A stretch of 51,028 nucleotides of DNA, taken from contig JBCBKU010000021.1 of assembly GCA_038521345.1 (NCBI GenBank), forward strand, positions 1 to 51,028. Reading direction: 5' to 3'. Both the position numbers and the translations under genes were made by a program. This document shows positions 16,531-25,895 of this stretch, one piece after another (position 1 is the stretch's first letter; every line of letters starts with the position of its first letter). Source of the stretch: JBCBKU01 sp038521345 (GTDB taxonomy: Bacteria > Pseudomonadota > Alphaproteobacteria > Rhodobacterales > Rhodobacteraceae). A model generated the notes under the pieces. It had not been told where the DNA came from. It ran no database searches and worked only from the letters and a program-made list of their open reading frames with translations.

Positions 16531-17700
16531 TTAAGCGCTGGACGGCATGTCCGCATGTGTGTCGCCAATAGCGCGTGCGAAGCGTTCGAACAAATAGTAG
16601 CTGTCCTGCGGGCCGGGGCTCGCCTCAGGGTGGTATTGCACGGAGAATACAGGCCGGTCCGCCATGCGGATCCCGCAATTGGATCCGTCAAAGAGCGAGA
16701 CATGCGTTTCGATGACGCCATCGGGCAATGTCTGACTGTCTACTGTAAAGCCATGATTCATTGACGTAATCTCGACCTTTCCGGTTTCAAGATCCTTCAC
16801 CGGGTGGTTTGCGCCGTGATGACCATGGTTCATCTTCACTGTTCGCGCCCCAAGCGCCAGCGCCAGCATCTGGTGCCCAAGGCAGATCCCGAATACCGGG
16901 ATCTTGGTTCTTGCCAATACCTCTTTGATCATTGGTACGGCGTAGATTCCGGTGGCGGCGGGATCACCGGGCCCATTGGAGAGAAAAAGCCCGTCCGGGG
17001 ATTGGTCAAGTACGTCATCGACCGAGGCCGTGGCAGGCATCACAGTAACGTCGCATCCGGCGCTGGCAAGGCAGCGCAGAATATTGCGTTTGGCACCATA
17101 ATCGACCGCCACCACCTTGGGGGCGGGTCCTTCGCGGCGGCCAAAACCCTCAGGCCAGGCCCACCGGGTTTCGTTCCAACGGTAGGATTGGGCGCATGTC
17201 ACTTCCCGTGCCAGATCCTGCCCCTCGAGACCCGGGAAAGCGCGCGCAGCCGCGACCAGTGCCTCAATATCGAACCTGCCGTCCGGATTGTGCGCCAATG
17301 CGACATGGGGAGCGCCCTGCCGGCGAATGGCACGCGTCAGTCGGCGTGTATCCACTCCTCCGATAGCAATCCGCCCGGTCCGCGCCAGCCAAGGTCCGAG
17401 CGCCTCGGCTGCGCGCCAGTTCGACGGGTCCGTCGGATCCCACTTTACAACCATACCCGCTGCAACCGGCGACGCCGTCTCGTCGTCTTCCGGGTTCGTG
17501 CCGACATTGCCCACATGCGGGAAGGTGAACGTCACGATCTGACCGGCATAAGACGGGTCGGTCATGATCTCCTGATATCCGGTCATAGACGTGTTGAAGC
17601 AGAGTTCTGCGGTGGTCATCCCGGAGGCGCCGAAGCCTTGTCCGTAGACAAGTGTTCCATCCGCCGTGGCAAGGCAGGCCGTTGGCTTGGGCTGGGCCAT
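16531..17700 (-). CDS. carA: Carbamoyl-phosphate synthase small subunit
   Basis: CarA is the glutaminase subunit that delivers ammonia to CarB for carbamoyl phosphate, feeding pyrimidines and arginine. The 389-residue protein has the N-terminal CPSase domain (ACLATADGTLVYGQGFG, then ELCFNTSMTGYQEI) and a C-terminal class I glutamine amidotransferase domain with nucleophile Cys in VFGICLGHQMLALALG and the His-Glu pair in VQYHPEASPGP. carB is not in the window. It is divergent from the YqeY gene across about 200 bases of promoter DNA. Confidence 0.98.
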   Translation of the reverse strand: MAQPKPTACLATADGTLVYGQGFGASGMTTAELCFNTSMTGYQEIMTDPSYAGQIVTFTFPHVGNVGTNPEDDETASPVAAGMVVKWDPTDPSNWRAAEALGPWLARTGRIAIGGVDTRRLTRAIRRQGAPHVALAHNPDGRFDIEALVAAARAFPGLEGQDLAREVTCAQSYRWNETRWAWPEGFGRREGPAPKVVAVDYGAKRNILRCLASAGCDVTVMPATASVDDVLDQSPDGLFLSNGPGDPAATGIYAVPMIKEVLARTKIPVFGICLGHQMLALALGARTVKMNHGHHGANHPVKDLETGKVEITSMNHGFTVDSQTLPDGVIETHVSLFDGSNCGIRMADRPVFSVQYHPEASPGPQDSYYLFERFARAIGDTHADMPSSA

Positions 17701-17906
17701 TCGCGCGCTCCGTCTAGGAAATTCGGACGGGTGTACCGCCGCCTCTACAAACGGTCAAGGTTGAGCTTTCTGCGACAACGCGCCTGACCGGAAGTCATCG
17801 GTTCCCTTGCGTTAACAATAGTTTGCGCAAGTCTGGCTTGGTTGCCGTTGCCGCCTGCATCGGCTAAGTTGACACTTCCGATCATGCTGGGGGATGAGGC
17901 TGATCC

Positions 17907-18380
17907 ATGGAACTTCGAGCACGCGTGGGCGATGCGCTCAAAACCGCGATGAAGGCGAAAGACACGACACGTCTGTCGACATTGCGGCTGATCAATGCCG
18001 CCATCAAGGACCGCGATATCGCTCTTCGGGGGGAAGGCGGGGAAAAGGCTGATGTCGGTGTGGGTGATCCGGATGTACTCCAGATCCTCGGCAAGATGGT
18101 CAAACAGCGCCACGAAAGTGCGCGAGCTTACGAAGAGGGCGGTCGGCTCGAGTTGGCGGAGAAGGAACGGGCCGAAGCCATGGTCATCGAAGAGTTTCTG
18201 CCTAAGCCCCTGAGCGACAACAAGGTCGTTGAAGCCATCGACAAAGCGGTGGATAGCGTTGGGGCCACATCGATCCGAGAGATGGGTGCGGTGATGAAGG
18301 TTCTCAAGGACAAGTACACCGGCCAAATGGACTTCGCGAAAGTCGGTCCGATGGTCAAAGATCGGCTTGGCTCGGGATAG
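17907..18380 (+). CDS. GatB/YqeY domain protein
   Basis: The 157-residue all-helical protein matches the free-standing YqeY family, related to the tail domain of the tRNA amidotransferase subunit GatB. Recognisable stretches are DALKTAMKAKDTTRLSTLRL, QRHESARAYEEGGR and EKERAEAMVIEEFLPKPLS. Its cellular role is not settled; a tRNA-related function is usually assumed. It often lies beside carA in alphaproteobacteria, as here. Confidence 0.93.
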   Translation: MELRARVGDALKTAMKAKDTTRLSTLRLINAAIKDRDIALRGEGGEKADVGVGDPDVLQILGKMVKQRHESARAYEEGGRLELAEKERAEAMVIEEFLPKPLSDNKVVEAIDKAVDSVGATSIREMGAVMKVLKDKYTGQMDFAKVGPMVKDRLGSG

Positions 18381-18433
18381 CGGCCTCCTCGTTACGCGCG
18401 GTAGAGGCGTGTGCGTCCCCGGTGGTTCGTATC

Positions 18434-18925
18434 CTAGCGCATTTCCCGCAATCGGGCGCACATGTCTTCGTAGAGATCCACACGCTCTTCGGGGCTTAGG
18501 AACGCGCCAAGTTCAACCTCGCGATCCCCACCGCGTAGCGTCAGGTAGTTTTCCACTGGACCACCGGTGCTGTGCAGGTGAACAGAAACCCAATAGGGAT
18601 TGGCCTGCCACTGACGCTCGACGCCCGATGGCTCGGTTCTGGTCAATGTCATCTCGTCCATTCCCAGAGTGAGTAATTCGGTCAGACTTGCGCGCTTTCT
18701 CTGGCGATCAATCGCGAACCAAAGTCCCCAGATAGTAACTGCGAAGAATGCCAGAACCACCCAAAGGATTGGGGAACCAAGAAGCGTCATTAGCGGGAGT
18801 GCGATCAAGGTCAGAGTGGCGCCCATGAAGCCAACGAAGCCTTCGGGCGTCATCGATTGGTGCGGCCAGAGGCGCAGCTCGGCCGGGGTTGTTTCGGCGT
18901 TTGGTTCGGTCCAGCGGTACGGCAT
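18434..18925 (-). CDS. DUF2244 membrane protein
   Basis: A 163-residue protein with two adjacent membrane helices (about residues 29-48 and 53-72) between short soluble ends; the C-terminal half (EWQ-type strand segment with NPYWVSVHLH and ELGAFLSPEERVDLYEDM) is the known DUF2244 pattern. These genes commonly accompany cytochrome c oxidase genes in Rhodobacteraceae, and here ctaD lies immediately upstream on the same strand, separated by the ctaD terminator. A function in oxidase biogenesis is an inference from position only. Confidence 0.88.
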   Translation of the reverse strand: MPYRWTEPNAETTPAELRLWPHQSMTPEGFVGFMGATLTLIALPLMTLLGSPILWVVLAFFAVTIWGLWFAIDRQRKRASLTELLTLGMDEMTLTRTEPSGVERQWQANPYWVSVHLHSTGGPVENYLTLRGGDREVELGAFLSPEERVDLYEDMCARLREMR

Positions 18926-19015
18926 TCAATCAGGTCGTCAGAGTGCTGCCCTTAAGAATAGCGGGCAGCGATGCGGGGAAAAGCCTGCGAGCCGCGACAG
19001 GTGGCCGCTTAGGCA

Positions 19016-19044
19016 CGAAAAACCCCGGCACGATGGCCGGGGTT
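19016..19044 (-). terminator. Rho-independent terminator of ctaD
   Basis: A 9-bp perfect stem (AACCCCGGC at 19021-19029 with GCCGGGGTT at 19036-19044, six-base loop) is followed on the minus strand by a run of T residues (TTTTTCG). It lies 25 bases after the ctaD stop codon and separates ctaD from the DUF2244 gene. Confidence 0.9.
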
Positions 19045-19068
19045 CCCGTTCGCTCTGTTGCGCGGAAG

Positions 19069-20802
19069 TTAGCCCTTTTCGGGCGCAGCATTGTCCGGAT
19101 GCGAGCCTTCGGCCCATTCCTCGGGCGTTGGGTACTGGCCGTCCTGCCAATCCCACATGTCCTGCGTCGGCAACTGCTCGAACGTGTGCTCGGGCGGCGG
19201 TGACGGCAACGTCCATTCCAGCGTGTCCGCGTAAGGGTTCCAGTAGTTGTTCTCGGTCACCCGGCGCCCGTACATCAGCGTCCAGACTATCACTCCGATG
19301 AAGAACACGAACGAAGCAAAGGCAAGAAACGCGCCGATCGACGAGATGTAGTTCCAGTACGCGAAGGCCTCTGGATAGTCGATGTAGCGGCGCGGCATGC
19401 CCTGGCGGCCCAGAAAATGCTGCGGGAAGAATGTGATGTTCGACCCGATGAACATAGTCCAGAAGTGAACCTTACCCGCCCATTCAGGGTATTGGCGGCC
19501 CGACATCTTGCCGATGTAGAAGTAAATCCCGGCAAAGATACAGAACACGGCACCAAGGCTCATCACGTAGTGGAAGTGCGCCACTACGTAGTAAGTGTCG
19601 TGGTAATACCGGTCGACGCCCGCCTGCGACAGTACGATGCCGGTAACGCCGCCGACGGTGAACAAGAACAGGAAGCCGAATGCCCAGAGCATCGGCGTCT
19701 TGAACTCAACGGAACCGCCCCACATTGTGGCAATCCACGAAAAGATCTTAACGCCGGTTGGTACCGCGATAACCATTGTCGCCAGCATGAAATAGGTCTG
19801 CTGAGACAGGGTCATACCGACCGTGTACATGTGGTGTGCCCAGACGACAAAACCCAAAGCGCCAATAGCGATAAGCGCCCAGACCATCGGCAGGTAACCG
19901 AAGATCGGTTTGCGGCTGAACGTTGCAATCACGTGGCTGATTATGCCGAAGCCCGGCAGCACGATGATGTAAACTTCCGGGTGCCCGAAGAACCAGAGAA
20001 TGTGCTGGTAAAGAACCGGATCACCGCCGCCTGATGGATCAAAGAAAGTGGTTCCAAAGTTCCGGTCTGTCAGCAGCATCGTGATCGCACCAGCGAGGAC
20101 AGGAAGCGCCAGCAGGATGAGCCATGCGGTGACGAAAATCGACCAAGAGAAGAGCGGAACCTTGAAGAGGGTCATGCCCGGCGCACGCATATTCAGGAAC
20201 GTGGTGATCATGTTGATCGCGCCAAGAATCGAGGACGCTCCCGAGAGGTGTACCGCGAAAATCGCGAGATCCATGGACCACCCGGCCTCGTTCGTTGACA
20301 GCGGTGGATAAAGAACCCAGCCGACGCCGGATCCAAGTTGACCGTTGCCTCCCGGCGATACAACGGATGCGATCGCAAGCGACGTACCAGCCACGTAAAG
20401 CCAGTAAGACAAATTGTTCATGCGCGGAAAAGCCATGTCCGGCGCGCCGATCTGCAAAGGCATAAAATAGTTGCCGAACCCACCAAAGAGCGCCGGGATC
20501 ACCACGAAGAACATCATCAAGATGCCGTGGGCGGTGATCAGGACGTTCCAGAGATGTCCATTCGGATCGGCGCAATCGCCATCTGCGATCATCCGCGCCC
20601 CTTCGGCACACATGTACTGAACGCCCGGATGCATCAGCTCCATGCGCATGTACACGGTGAAGGCGACCGCGATGAACCCGACCAATGCCGAAGTAAACAG
20701 GTAGAGGACCCCGATGTCCTTGTGATTGGTGGACATGAACCAGCGGGTGAAGAACCCGCGTTCGTCTTCATGTTCGGATCCGTGTACCGTAGCGTCGGCC
20801 AT
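19069..20802 (-). CDS. ctaD: Cytochrome c oxidase subunit I (aa3 type)
   Basis: CtaD is the catalytic subunit of the aa3-type heme-copper oxidase, reducing oxygen and pumping protons across the inner membrane. The 577-residue protein has the twelve-helix core, the CuB His-Tyr region WFFGHPEVYIIVLPGFG, the CuB histidine pair in VWAHHMYTVG, and the heme ligands in VVAHFHYVMSLGAVF. The N-terminal FFTRWFMSTNHKDIG is typical. I chose the ATG at 20802, with AGGAG seven bases upstream, over a 90-residue upstream extension that lacks family similarity. The gene is monocistronic: an own terminator follows and about 300 bases of promoter region precede it. Confidence 0.98.
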   Translation of the reverse strand: MADATVHGSEHEDERGFFTRWFMSTNHKDIGVLYLFTSALVGFIAVAFTVYMRMELMHPGVQYMCAEGARMIADGDCADPNGHLWNVLITAHGILMMFFVVIPALFGGFGNYFMPLQIGAPDMAFPRMNNLSYWLYVAGTSLAIASVVSPGGNGQLGSGVGWVLYPPLSTNEAGWSMDLAIFAVHLSGASSILGAINMITTFLNMRAPGMTLFKVPLFSWSIFVTAWLILLALPVLAGAITMLLTDRNFGTTFFDPSGGGDPVLYQHILWFFGHPEVYIIVLPGFGIISHVIATFSRKPIFGYLPMVWALIAIGALGFVVWAHHMYTVGMTLSQQTYFMLATMVIAVPTGVKIFSWIATMWGGSVEFKTPMLWAFGFLFLFTVGGVTGIVLSQAGVDRYYHDTYYVVAHFHYVMSLGAVFCIFAGIYFYIGKMSGRQYPEWAGKVHFWTMFIGSNITFFPQHFLGRQGMPRRYIDYPEAFAYWNYISSIGAFLAFASFVFFIGVIVWTLMYGRRVTENNYWNPYADTLEWTLPSPPPEHTFEQLPTQDMWDWQDGQYPTPEEWAEGSHPDNAAPEKG

Positions 20803-21098
20803 GAAATTCTCCTGACGTCGTCGTCGCATACGCTCTATTTGAGCGAATTCATCTTGTCGTTTAGGGCCAACTTCGCGGGCGTTCAACACGCGTTTTGACG
20901 CGCGGGCGAGGTAAAGTGACGCGTCCCGGATCGAGTGCCAGTGGGCATGAGACGGATCGTCGGACTGCGCGCTGCCTAGGCTTTGATCCGGCTGGTCGAC
21001 GTCAGGGGCTTCCGGCTCTTCCGGCAGGTAGTGAGTTCGTGCCCACCCAGACGGGTGTCCGCCGCTGCACAAGTCCCGCGGCCACCAGAGACAGGGGC
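20803..21098. promoter_or_regulatory. ctaD upstream region
   Basis: This 296-base stretch lies between the ctaD start and the lipB stop, both on the minus strand. It must hold the ctaD promoter and leader. I see no convincing -35/-10 pair, terminator or gene in it. Confidence 0.5.
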
Positions 21099-21788
21099 TC
21101 AGGCACCAGTCTGGCGCACGCCGCCAGACACCGTTGATTGGTCAGGAAAAGCCCCCGCAAATGTTCGTTTGAGTGCATTGTCAACATCAGCGAGTGTGAT
21201 CGGGTATCCAAGATCCACAAGACTTGTTACACCGTGGCCCGTAACGCCACACGGGACGATGGCTTCGAAATGCGACAGGTCGGGCTCCACATTGATGGAG
21301 AGCCCGTGGAAGCTGACCCAGCGTCTCAGTCGAATTCCTATGGCTGCAATCTTGTCATCACGAAGAGTTCCGTCGGGCAGGGGCGCCTTTTCGGGGCGTG
21401 GGACCCAGACCCCGACTCGGCCCTCTCGACGAGTACCTTTCACCGAAAACTCCTGAAGCGCCGCGATAATCCAGTCTTCCAGAGCATACACGAATGCACG
21501 GACGTCCCGTCCGCGCCGATCGACGTCCAGCATGGCATAGACAACCCGCTGGCCAGGCCCGTGGTAGGTATACTGTCCACCCCGGCGCGTTTCGTAGACT
21601 GGAAACCGATCGGGTTCAGTCAAGTCCGCAGGGTCGGCCGAGGTTCCGGCGGTCAAGAGCGGCGGATGCTCCAGCAGCCAGATTGCTTCGTCCTCGGTAC
21701 CCGCCCGGATGGCATCCGCGCGCGCCTCCATGATGCGGAGCGCATCCGGATAGGCGACCGGCGCATCGGAGGTGATCCAAGTGACCAT
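21099..21788 (-). CDS. lipB: Octanoyltransferase (lipoate biosynthesis)
   Basis: LipB moves an octanoyl group from acyl carrier protein to the E2 and H-protein lipoyl domains, the first step of lipoate assembly. The 229-residue protein has the acyl-enzyme cysteine in IVPCGVTGHGVTSL, the paired lysine in DDKIAAIGIRLRRWVSFHGLSIN and the RGGQYTYHGPGQ motif. I start at ATG 21788; an in-frame GTG five codons upstream is an alternative, and neither has a strong ribosome binding site, so the first residues are uncertain. Confidence 0.95.
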   Translation of the reverse strand: MVTWITSDAPVAYPDALRIMEARADAIRAGTEDEAIWLLEHPPLLTAGTSADPADLTEPDRFPVYETRRGGQYTYHGPGQRVVYAMLDVDRRGRDVRAFVYALEDWIIAALQEFSVKGTRREGRVGVWVPRPEKAPLPDGTLRDDKIAAIGIRLRRWVSFHGLSINVEPDLSHFEAIVPCGVTGHGVTSLVDLGYPITLADVDNALKRTFAGAFPDQSTVSGGVRQTGA

Positions 21789-21976
21789 CCTGAGCAATCG
21801 CACGGGTGGTCGAGGCTGGCAAGACGCCGTCGATGTACGGAGATTCCAGATCGCTCAATCAAGGGGACGGGCGCGTTGAATCAGATGGAATCGCATAAAA
21901 CCGTATCACGGTGCAGAATTCCCCCTTGAGAAGGCGTCCGGCATTCGCTAGATCGCCCGGCACCAAGCCGGGGCGT

Positions 21977-22063
21977 GCGGTCGTGGCGGAATTGGTAGAC
22001 GCGCAGCGTTGAGGTCGCTGTGGGGTAACTCCCGTGGAAGTTCGAGTCTTCTCGACCGCACCA
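21977..22063 (+). tRNA. tRNA-Leu(GAG)
   Basis: A complete cloverleaf is seen: acceptor strands GCGGTCG (21977-21983) and CGACCGC (22053-22059), anticodon stem CAGCG/CGCTG around loop TTGAGGT, anticodon GAG at 22011-22013, a long variable arm as in class II tRNAs, and a TTCGAGT T-loop. CCA is encoded (22061-22063). It is transcribed against lipB and the downstream phosphatase gene. Confidence 0.97.
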
Positions 22064-22101
22064 TCCCGGCTTCGGCAGCCGCCTATCTGACCATTTCCCT
22101 C

Positions 22102-23280
22102 CTATTCGGTGATCTGTTGAAGCAGGGTGAGGCGATCCGCCATCTGCCAGCTTTCAACAATTCGTCCATCTTCCACCCGGTGCACTGCAAGACCCCCAAA
22201 TGAGATTTCACGCCCGGTGGGGGCAATGCCATAGACGCTTCCGGTGTGTGTGCCGGTGATCGTTCCGATTACGGTAACAACGTTGTCCGCGACGTAGACC
22301 TCTTCCACCTTGAAGTTCGGATCATCAAGGCCATCCGAGATTTGCGCCACCTCTGAAAGAAACTGATCCGCAGTTTGCACGCCAAGCGAAGGGGACATGC
22401 CATTGGCAACCCAACGTTCCGAGACAATGTCGCGCAACGCATCCGGGTTTTGGCTGCTGAGAGCGGCATAGTACCGCTTTACCATATCCAGCGCCTCGCT
22501 TTCTTCCAGAAGTGGGGAGCCCAAAGCCTCGCTGAAATGCCCGACATCCGGGCCAGCAGAGCCAAGGCGGACATAACCCAAGACGAGGTTGTCCCGCTTG
22601 GGATCGATCACCAGGATCTCGCCTTCGAAGACCCGGAATTGGGTGAACTCCTCGATGTTTGTGTAGTGCGAGATGATCAGGAGTGGACCTTTCCTGTCGG
22701 GATGCCCGTCCCAGTTTGAGATGCGCTCTTCAAGAGGCACGACATTCGGCGCGCCTTGAAGTGACAGCAGAAGGTTTACGCCGCCATCGGTCTCTACTGG
22801 CATGTCGTTGGAGATGGACGGATCCACCCGGTCGAATCCGTCCAACAAGTTTTCGAGCGTCTGCTGGTTCCGGCACCACTGGCTGACGACGATCTGAGAT
22901 GGCAGCACACCGTTGGACGCGAACAATGTTCCCAGATCGCGCATGTTGTCGGCTCCCTCGTCACTCATAACACGCTGGTTGGCGCAGTCAGTCGGAGCCA
23001 CGTTCTTTTCATCAAGCTTCGACCAATCAGTCGGACCGTGCCGCATCAGGAAGACCACGTCGTCGCGAAAAAACATTTCTTCGAACTGCTGGTAGGGTTC
23101 AAAGCGCAACGTGTCGTCGACCTCGGCATCGGTAGCATCGATCGCCACGGCCATTTCCCCGATATGGGTCGAAATCTGCCGCACGGTGTCGATCAACTCC
23201 TGCGACGCATCAGACTGTGCGGCTGCGCTGCCAGAGATGAGGGCGGCACCGATTGTGGCGGTCAAAAAGGGGCGGATCAT
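22102..23280 (-). CDS. Secreted histidine phosphatase fused to a SnoaL-like domain
   Basis: The 392-residue precursor has a signal peptide (residues 1-22, cleavage near AAAQS). A histidine phosphatase domain follows (about 65-240): phospho-acceptor His81 in FLMRHGPTDWS, Arg137 in SQWCRNQQT and the second histidine His205 in LLIISHYTN. Residues 262-390 form a SnoaL-like alpha+beta cone domain (MVKRYYAALSSQNPDALRDIV, then GTITGTHTGSVYGI and the closing HRVEDGRIVESWQMAD), the fold of polyketide cyclases and ester cyclases. I chose the ATG at 23280 for its AAGGAG site. The combination is unusual. The substrate is unknown; the protein should act in the periplasm or outside. Confidence 0.85.
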   Translation of the reverse strand: MIRPFLTATIGAALISGSAAAQSDASQELIDTVRQISTHIGEMAVAIDATDAEVDDTLRFEPYQQFEEMFFRDDVVFLMRHGPTDWSKLDEKNVAPTDCANQRVMSDEGADNMRDLGTLFASNGVLPSQIVVSQWCRNQQTLENLLDGFDRVDPSISNDMPVETDGGVNLLLSLQGAPNVVPLEERISNWDGHPDRKGPLLIISHYTNIEEFTQFRVFEGEILVIDPKRDNLVLGYVRLGSAGPDVGHFSEALGSPLLEESEALDMVKRYYAALSSQNPDALRDIVSERWVANGMSPSLGVQTADQFLSEVAQISDGLDDPNFKVEEVYVADNVVTVIGTITGTHTGSVYGIAPTGREISFGGLAVHRVEDGRIVESWQMADRLTLLQQITE

Positions 23281-23360
23281 GCGCTGCGACTCCTTGCGTA
23301 GACGTGTGGAAGATAGGGCGGTGCGACGCGAACGAGATAACAATGCCGCGACCGTGTTGA

Positions 23361-24290
23361 TCAGGGAAGAATGCTCAGCCACATCCAAGCCGTGAAGACC
23401 GTTAGTGCCGTTCCGACCAAAGCTGCGGATGCGACAACACGGCGAGCAACCCCATACATGTTGGCGAACAAATAGGCGTTGATACCTGGCGCCATTGCGG
23501 CGGTGATCACCGCAGAACGAAACGCGTCTCTGGGCAGGTCAAGCCAGTTGCCCACGGTCCAGACAATGGCTGGGTGCAGCAGCAGGGAAACTGCGCAGAT
23601 CATAGCGATGGTCATGGCATCGCCTTCGGGGCGATAACGGTAGAGCACGCCCCCAAGACCAAAGAGAGCCGCGGGCAGCGCTGCGCGCACGAGCAAATTT
23701 AGCCCATCACTCAGAAAAACAGGGAGAGGGAGCCCGCTGAAGTTCACGAGAAAACCCGCGGCAATGCCTAGAACCAGCGCATTTGAAAACATCGAGCGGA
23801 TCACCCGAAGGACAATTCCACTGGCTTTCGAGCGCCGAGCAAGAGTGGTTTCCATAACGGCAACGCCGACGCCGTAGCAGAACGGCGCATGGACCGCGAT
23901 AATGGCAAAGTTTGCCTGAAGGGCATCGGGTCCATAGGCGCGTTCCGTTATGGCGAGGCCCAGCAAAAGGCTGTTTGAGAACAGACAGGCAAATCCGATC
24001 GCGATACTGTCCGGTGCTGGGCGGAAGAAGAGCGCTCGGGCGGCAAATATACCGACGAGGAAGCAGACCGTGGCGCCAGAGTAGAACGAAGCCAGTAAGC
24101 GCCAATCGAACTCAGCTCCAAGGTCGAGACCCGCAATAGCCATGAAGAGGAGTGCCGGGATTGCGAAACGCTGAGAAAACAGCATCAGCCCGTCCACGCC
24201 GGAATCCGAGAACCATCCCATGGCCACCGCGCCGTAGCCGGCCCCGATGACGACAAAGACCGGGAGAATGACGGTCAAGAGATCGTTCAT
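23361..24290 (-). CDS. AEC-family auxin efflux carrier-type permease
   Basis: A 309-residue membrane protein with about ten hydrophobic helices in two five-helix halves, as in the auxin efflux carrier (AEC/PIN-like) family. The start LTVILPVFVVIGAGYGAV and the conserved FSQRFAIPALLFMAIAG segment are typical. Bacterial members move organic acids such as malate or malonate, but the substrate here is unknown. The ATG overlaps the upstream MBL gene stop (ATGA). Confidence 0.92.
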   Translation of the reverse strand: MNDLLTVILPVFVVIGAGYGAVAMGWFSDSGVDGLMLFSQRFAIPALLFMAIAGLDLGAEFDWRLLASFYSGATVCFLVGIFAARALFFRPAPDSIAIGFACLFSNSLLLGLAITERAYGPDALQANFAIIAVHAPFCYGVGVAVMETTLARRSKASGIVLRVIRSMFSNALVLGIAAGFLVNFSGLPLPVFLSDGLNLLVRAALPAALFGLGGVLYRYRPEGDAMTIAMICAVSLLLHPAIVWTVGNWLDLPRDAFRSAVITAAMAPGINAYLFANMYGVARRVVASAALVGTALTVFTAWMWLSILP

Positions 24291-25087
24291 GGTATGTCGA
24301 GGGTGATGGTCAAGCCGTCAAATGCAGGCTCGACATGTTCTGGTGTCTCGGCGGCCAGAGTCGCGTAGTCCAGATCCACATGCATGTTCGTCAGAATCGC
24401 ATGAGCGGGCTTAATCCGCTCAATCCAGCCAAGTGACTTGGCCAGGTGCGCGTGGGTCGGATGGGGTGTCCGGCGCAGCGCATCGACAATCCAAACATCG
24501 AGTCCGTCTAGGGCCGACCACGCCTGATCCGGGATTTCGGCGACGTCCGGCAGGTAGGCAAGGCCACCGACCCGAAACCCAAGCGCATGTATAGCGCCGT
24601 GGTCGACTTCGAATGGGATAAGCGTCACAGGCCCGCCGTCTCCGGTTATGGTCACGGGCCCATTGATCGCGTTAAGTGTCAGGATTGGCGGGTAAGGGCT
24701 TTCGGCAGGTTGAACAAAGGCGTACCCGAAGCGAGACAACAGTGCTTCTTGCGTCGCCCCGTCCGCCCAGACGTTCAACCTCTGTCGCGTGTTGAAAACG
24801 ATCATGCGCAGATCGTCGATCCCGTGCACATGGTCGGCATGGGCATGGGTATAGACGACTCCGTCCAGCTGACCAACTTTGGCGGCAAGAAGTTGGTTGC
24901 GGATGTCGGGGGGCGTATCGATCAGGACCCGCGTTGTCCCGCCAGCTAAGTGGCGTTCAATCAGCAAAGAACAGCGTTGTCGGCGGTTCTTTGGGTTGGC
25001 GGGGTCGCAGTCGCCCCATAGGCCGCCAAGGCGCGGCACCCCGCCAGACGAGCCGCAGCCGAGAATGGTAAACTTGGTTTCGGCCAT
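24287..25087 (-). CDS. MBL-fold hydrolase, PhnP-like
   Basis: A 266-residue metallo-beta-lactamase-fold protein. It opens TILGCGSSGGVPRLGG, the usual start of the PhnP/lipoyl-carrier-type phosphodiesterase group, includes CD-cysteines (WGDCDPANPKNRRQRCS) that often hold a structural zinc, and the metal motif THAHADHVHGID, with later ligands in EVDHGAIHALG and LTNMHVDLDY. PhnP is a cyclic phosphodiesterase of phosphonate breakdown, but this gene is in a tatD-linked housekeeping operon, so its substrate may differ. It starts inside the tatD stop (TGATG). Confidence 0.9.
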   Translation of the reverse strand: MAETKFTILGCGSSGGVPRLGGLWGDCDPANPKNRRQRCSLLIERHLAGGTTRVLIDTPPDIRNQLLAAKVGQLDGVVYTHAHADHVHGIDDLRMIVFNTRQRLNVWADGATQEALLSRFGYAFVQPAESPYPPILTLNAINGPVTITGDGGPVTLIPFEVDHGAIHALGFRVGGLAYLPDVAEIPDQAWSALDGLDVWIVDALRRTPHPTHAHLAKSLGWIERIKPAHAILTNMHVDLDYATLAAETPEHVEPAFDGLTITLDIP

Positions 25088-25887
25088 CAGGCGGCTTTGG
25101 CCAAAGCGGCCTTTGAAAACAGGCGATCGAAGTTCGCTTCGGTCGCCGCGGCGAACTCCGCGTATTCGATTCCGAACAGATCGGCGCCGACCTTCGCGGT
25201 AAAAGTTGTATAAGCTGGTTCGTTTCGCTTTCCTCGGTAGGGAGGTGGAGCAAGGTAGGGCGCATCAGTTTCGACGAGGACGCGGTCTAGCGGCGCCATT
25301 GCGAAAATCTCTCTGAGTTCGGTGTTCTTGGGAAACGCCGCAATTCCGGACATCGACAGGTAGAAGCCGAGATCCAGCGCCGCTTCAGCCAGCCCGGCCC
25401 CCGAAGAAAAGCAATGCATTACGCAGGAATAGGGACCAGCGCGGTGCTCGTCCGTCAAGATGCGTGCCATATCATCATCTGCGGATCGGGCATGGATGAT
25501 CAAGGGCAGCCCAGTTTGGCGTGATGCCTCGATGTGAATCCGCAAACTCTCCTGCTGTATAGCGGCAGTATCGGCTGTATAATGATAATCGAGCCCGGTC
25601 TCCCCAATCCCCACAAACTTTGGATGCGCTGCAAGCCGCGTCAGGTCTTCAACCGCAACCATGGGGACTTCGGCCGCCGACATCGGGTGCGTTCCGGCAG
25701 CATAGAAAACCGGCGGATAGGCATCTGCTATGGAGCGGACGTTGGGCTCTGCGCTCAGTCGGGTGCAGATCGTCACCATCCGTTGGACGCCAGATTCAGC
25801 TGCACGTGTAAGCAGTTCGGGAAGTTCTCCCTCGAAATCAGCGAAGTCGAGATGGCAATGGCTGTCGGTGATAGGCGGTACGGTCAT
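25087..25887 (-). CDS. tatD: TatD-family metal-dependent DNase
   Basis: A 266-residue TIM-barrel hydrolase of the TatD family, with the metal ligands DSHCHLDF at the start, the bridging Glu in GIGETGLDYHY, His in PLIIHARSADDD and MHCFSSG, and the final Asp in LVETDAPYLAPPP. TatD enzymes act as 3'-5' exonucleases or related deoxyribonucleases. I chose the ATG at 25887 with GAGG six bases upstream; an in-frame TTG that overlaps the holB stop is an alternative. It sits between holB and the PhnP-like gene. Confidence 0.94.
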   Translation of the reverse strand: MTVPPITDSHCHLDFADFEGELPELLTRAAESGVQRMVTICTRLSAEPNVRSIADAYPPVFYAAGTHPMSAAEVPMVAVEDLTRLAAHPKFVGIGETGLDYHYTADTAAIQQESLRIHIEASRQTGLPLIIHARSADDDMARILTDEHRAGPYSCVMHCFSSGAGLAEAALDLGFYLSMSGIAAFPKNTELREIFAMAPLDRVLVETDAPYLAPPPYRGKRNEPAYTTFTAKVGADLFGIEYAEFAAATEANFDRLFSKAALAKAA

Positions 25888-25895
25888 CGGGGGCC

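Noticed and set aside
20803..21072. A 90-residue N-terminal extension of ctaD
   Set aside because: The extension has no similarity to CtaD and the ATG at 20802 has a good AGGAG site.
22064..22101. A terminator after tRNA-Leu
   Set aside because: Only a weak GGCT/AGCC hairpin without a T-run is seen.
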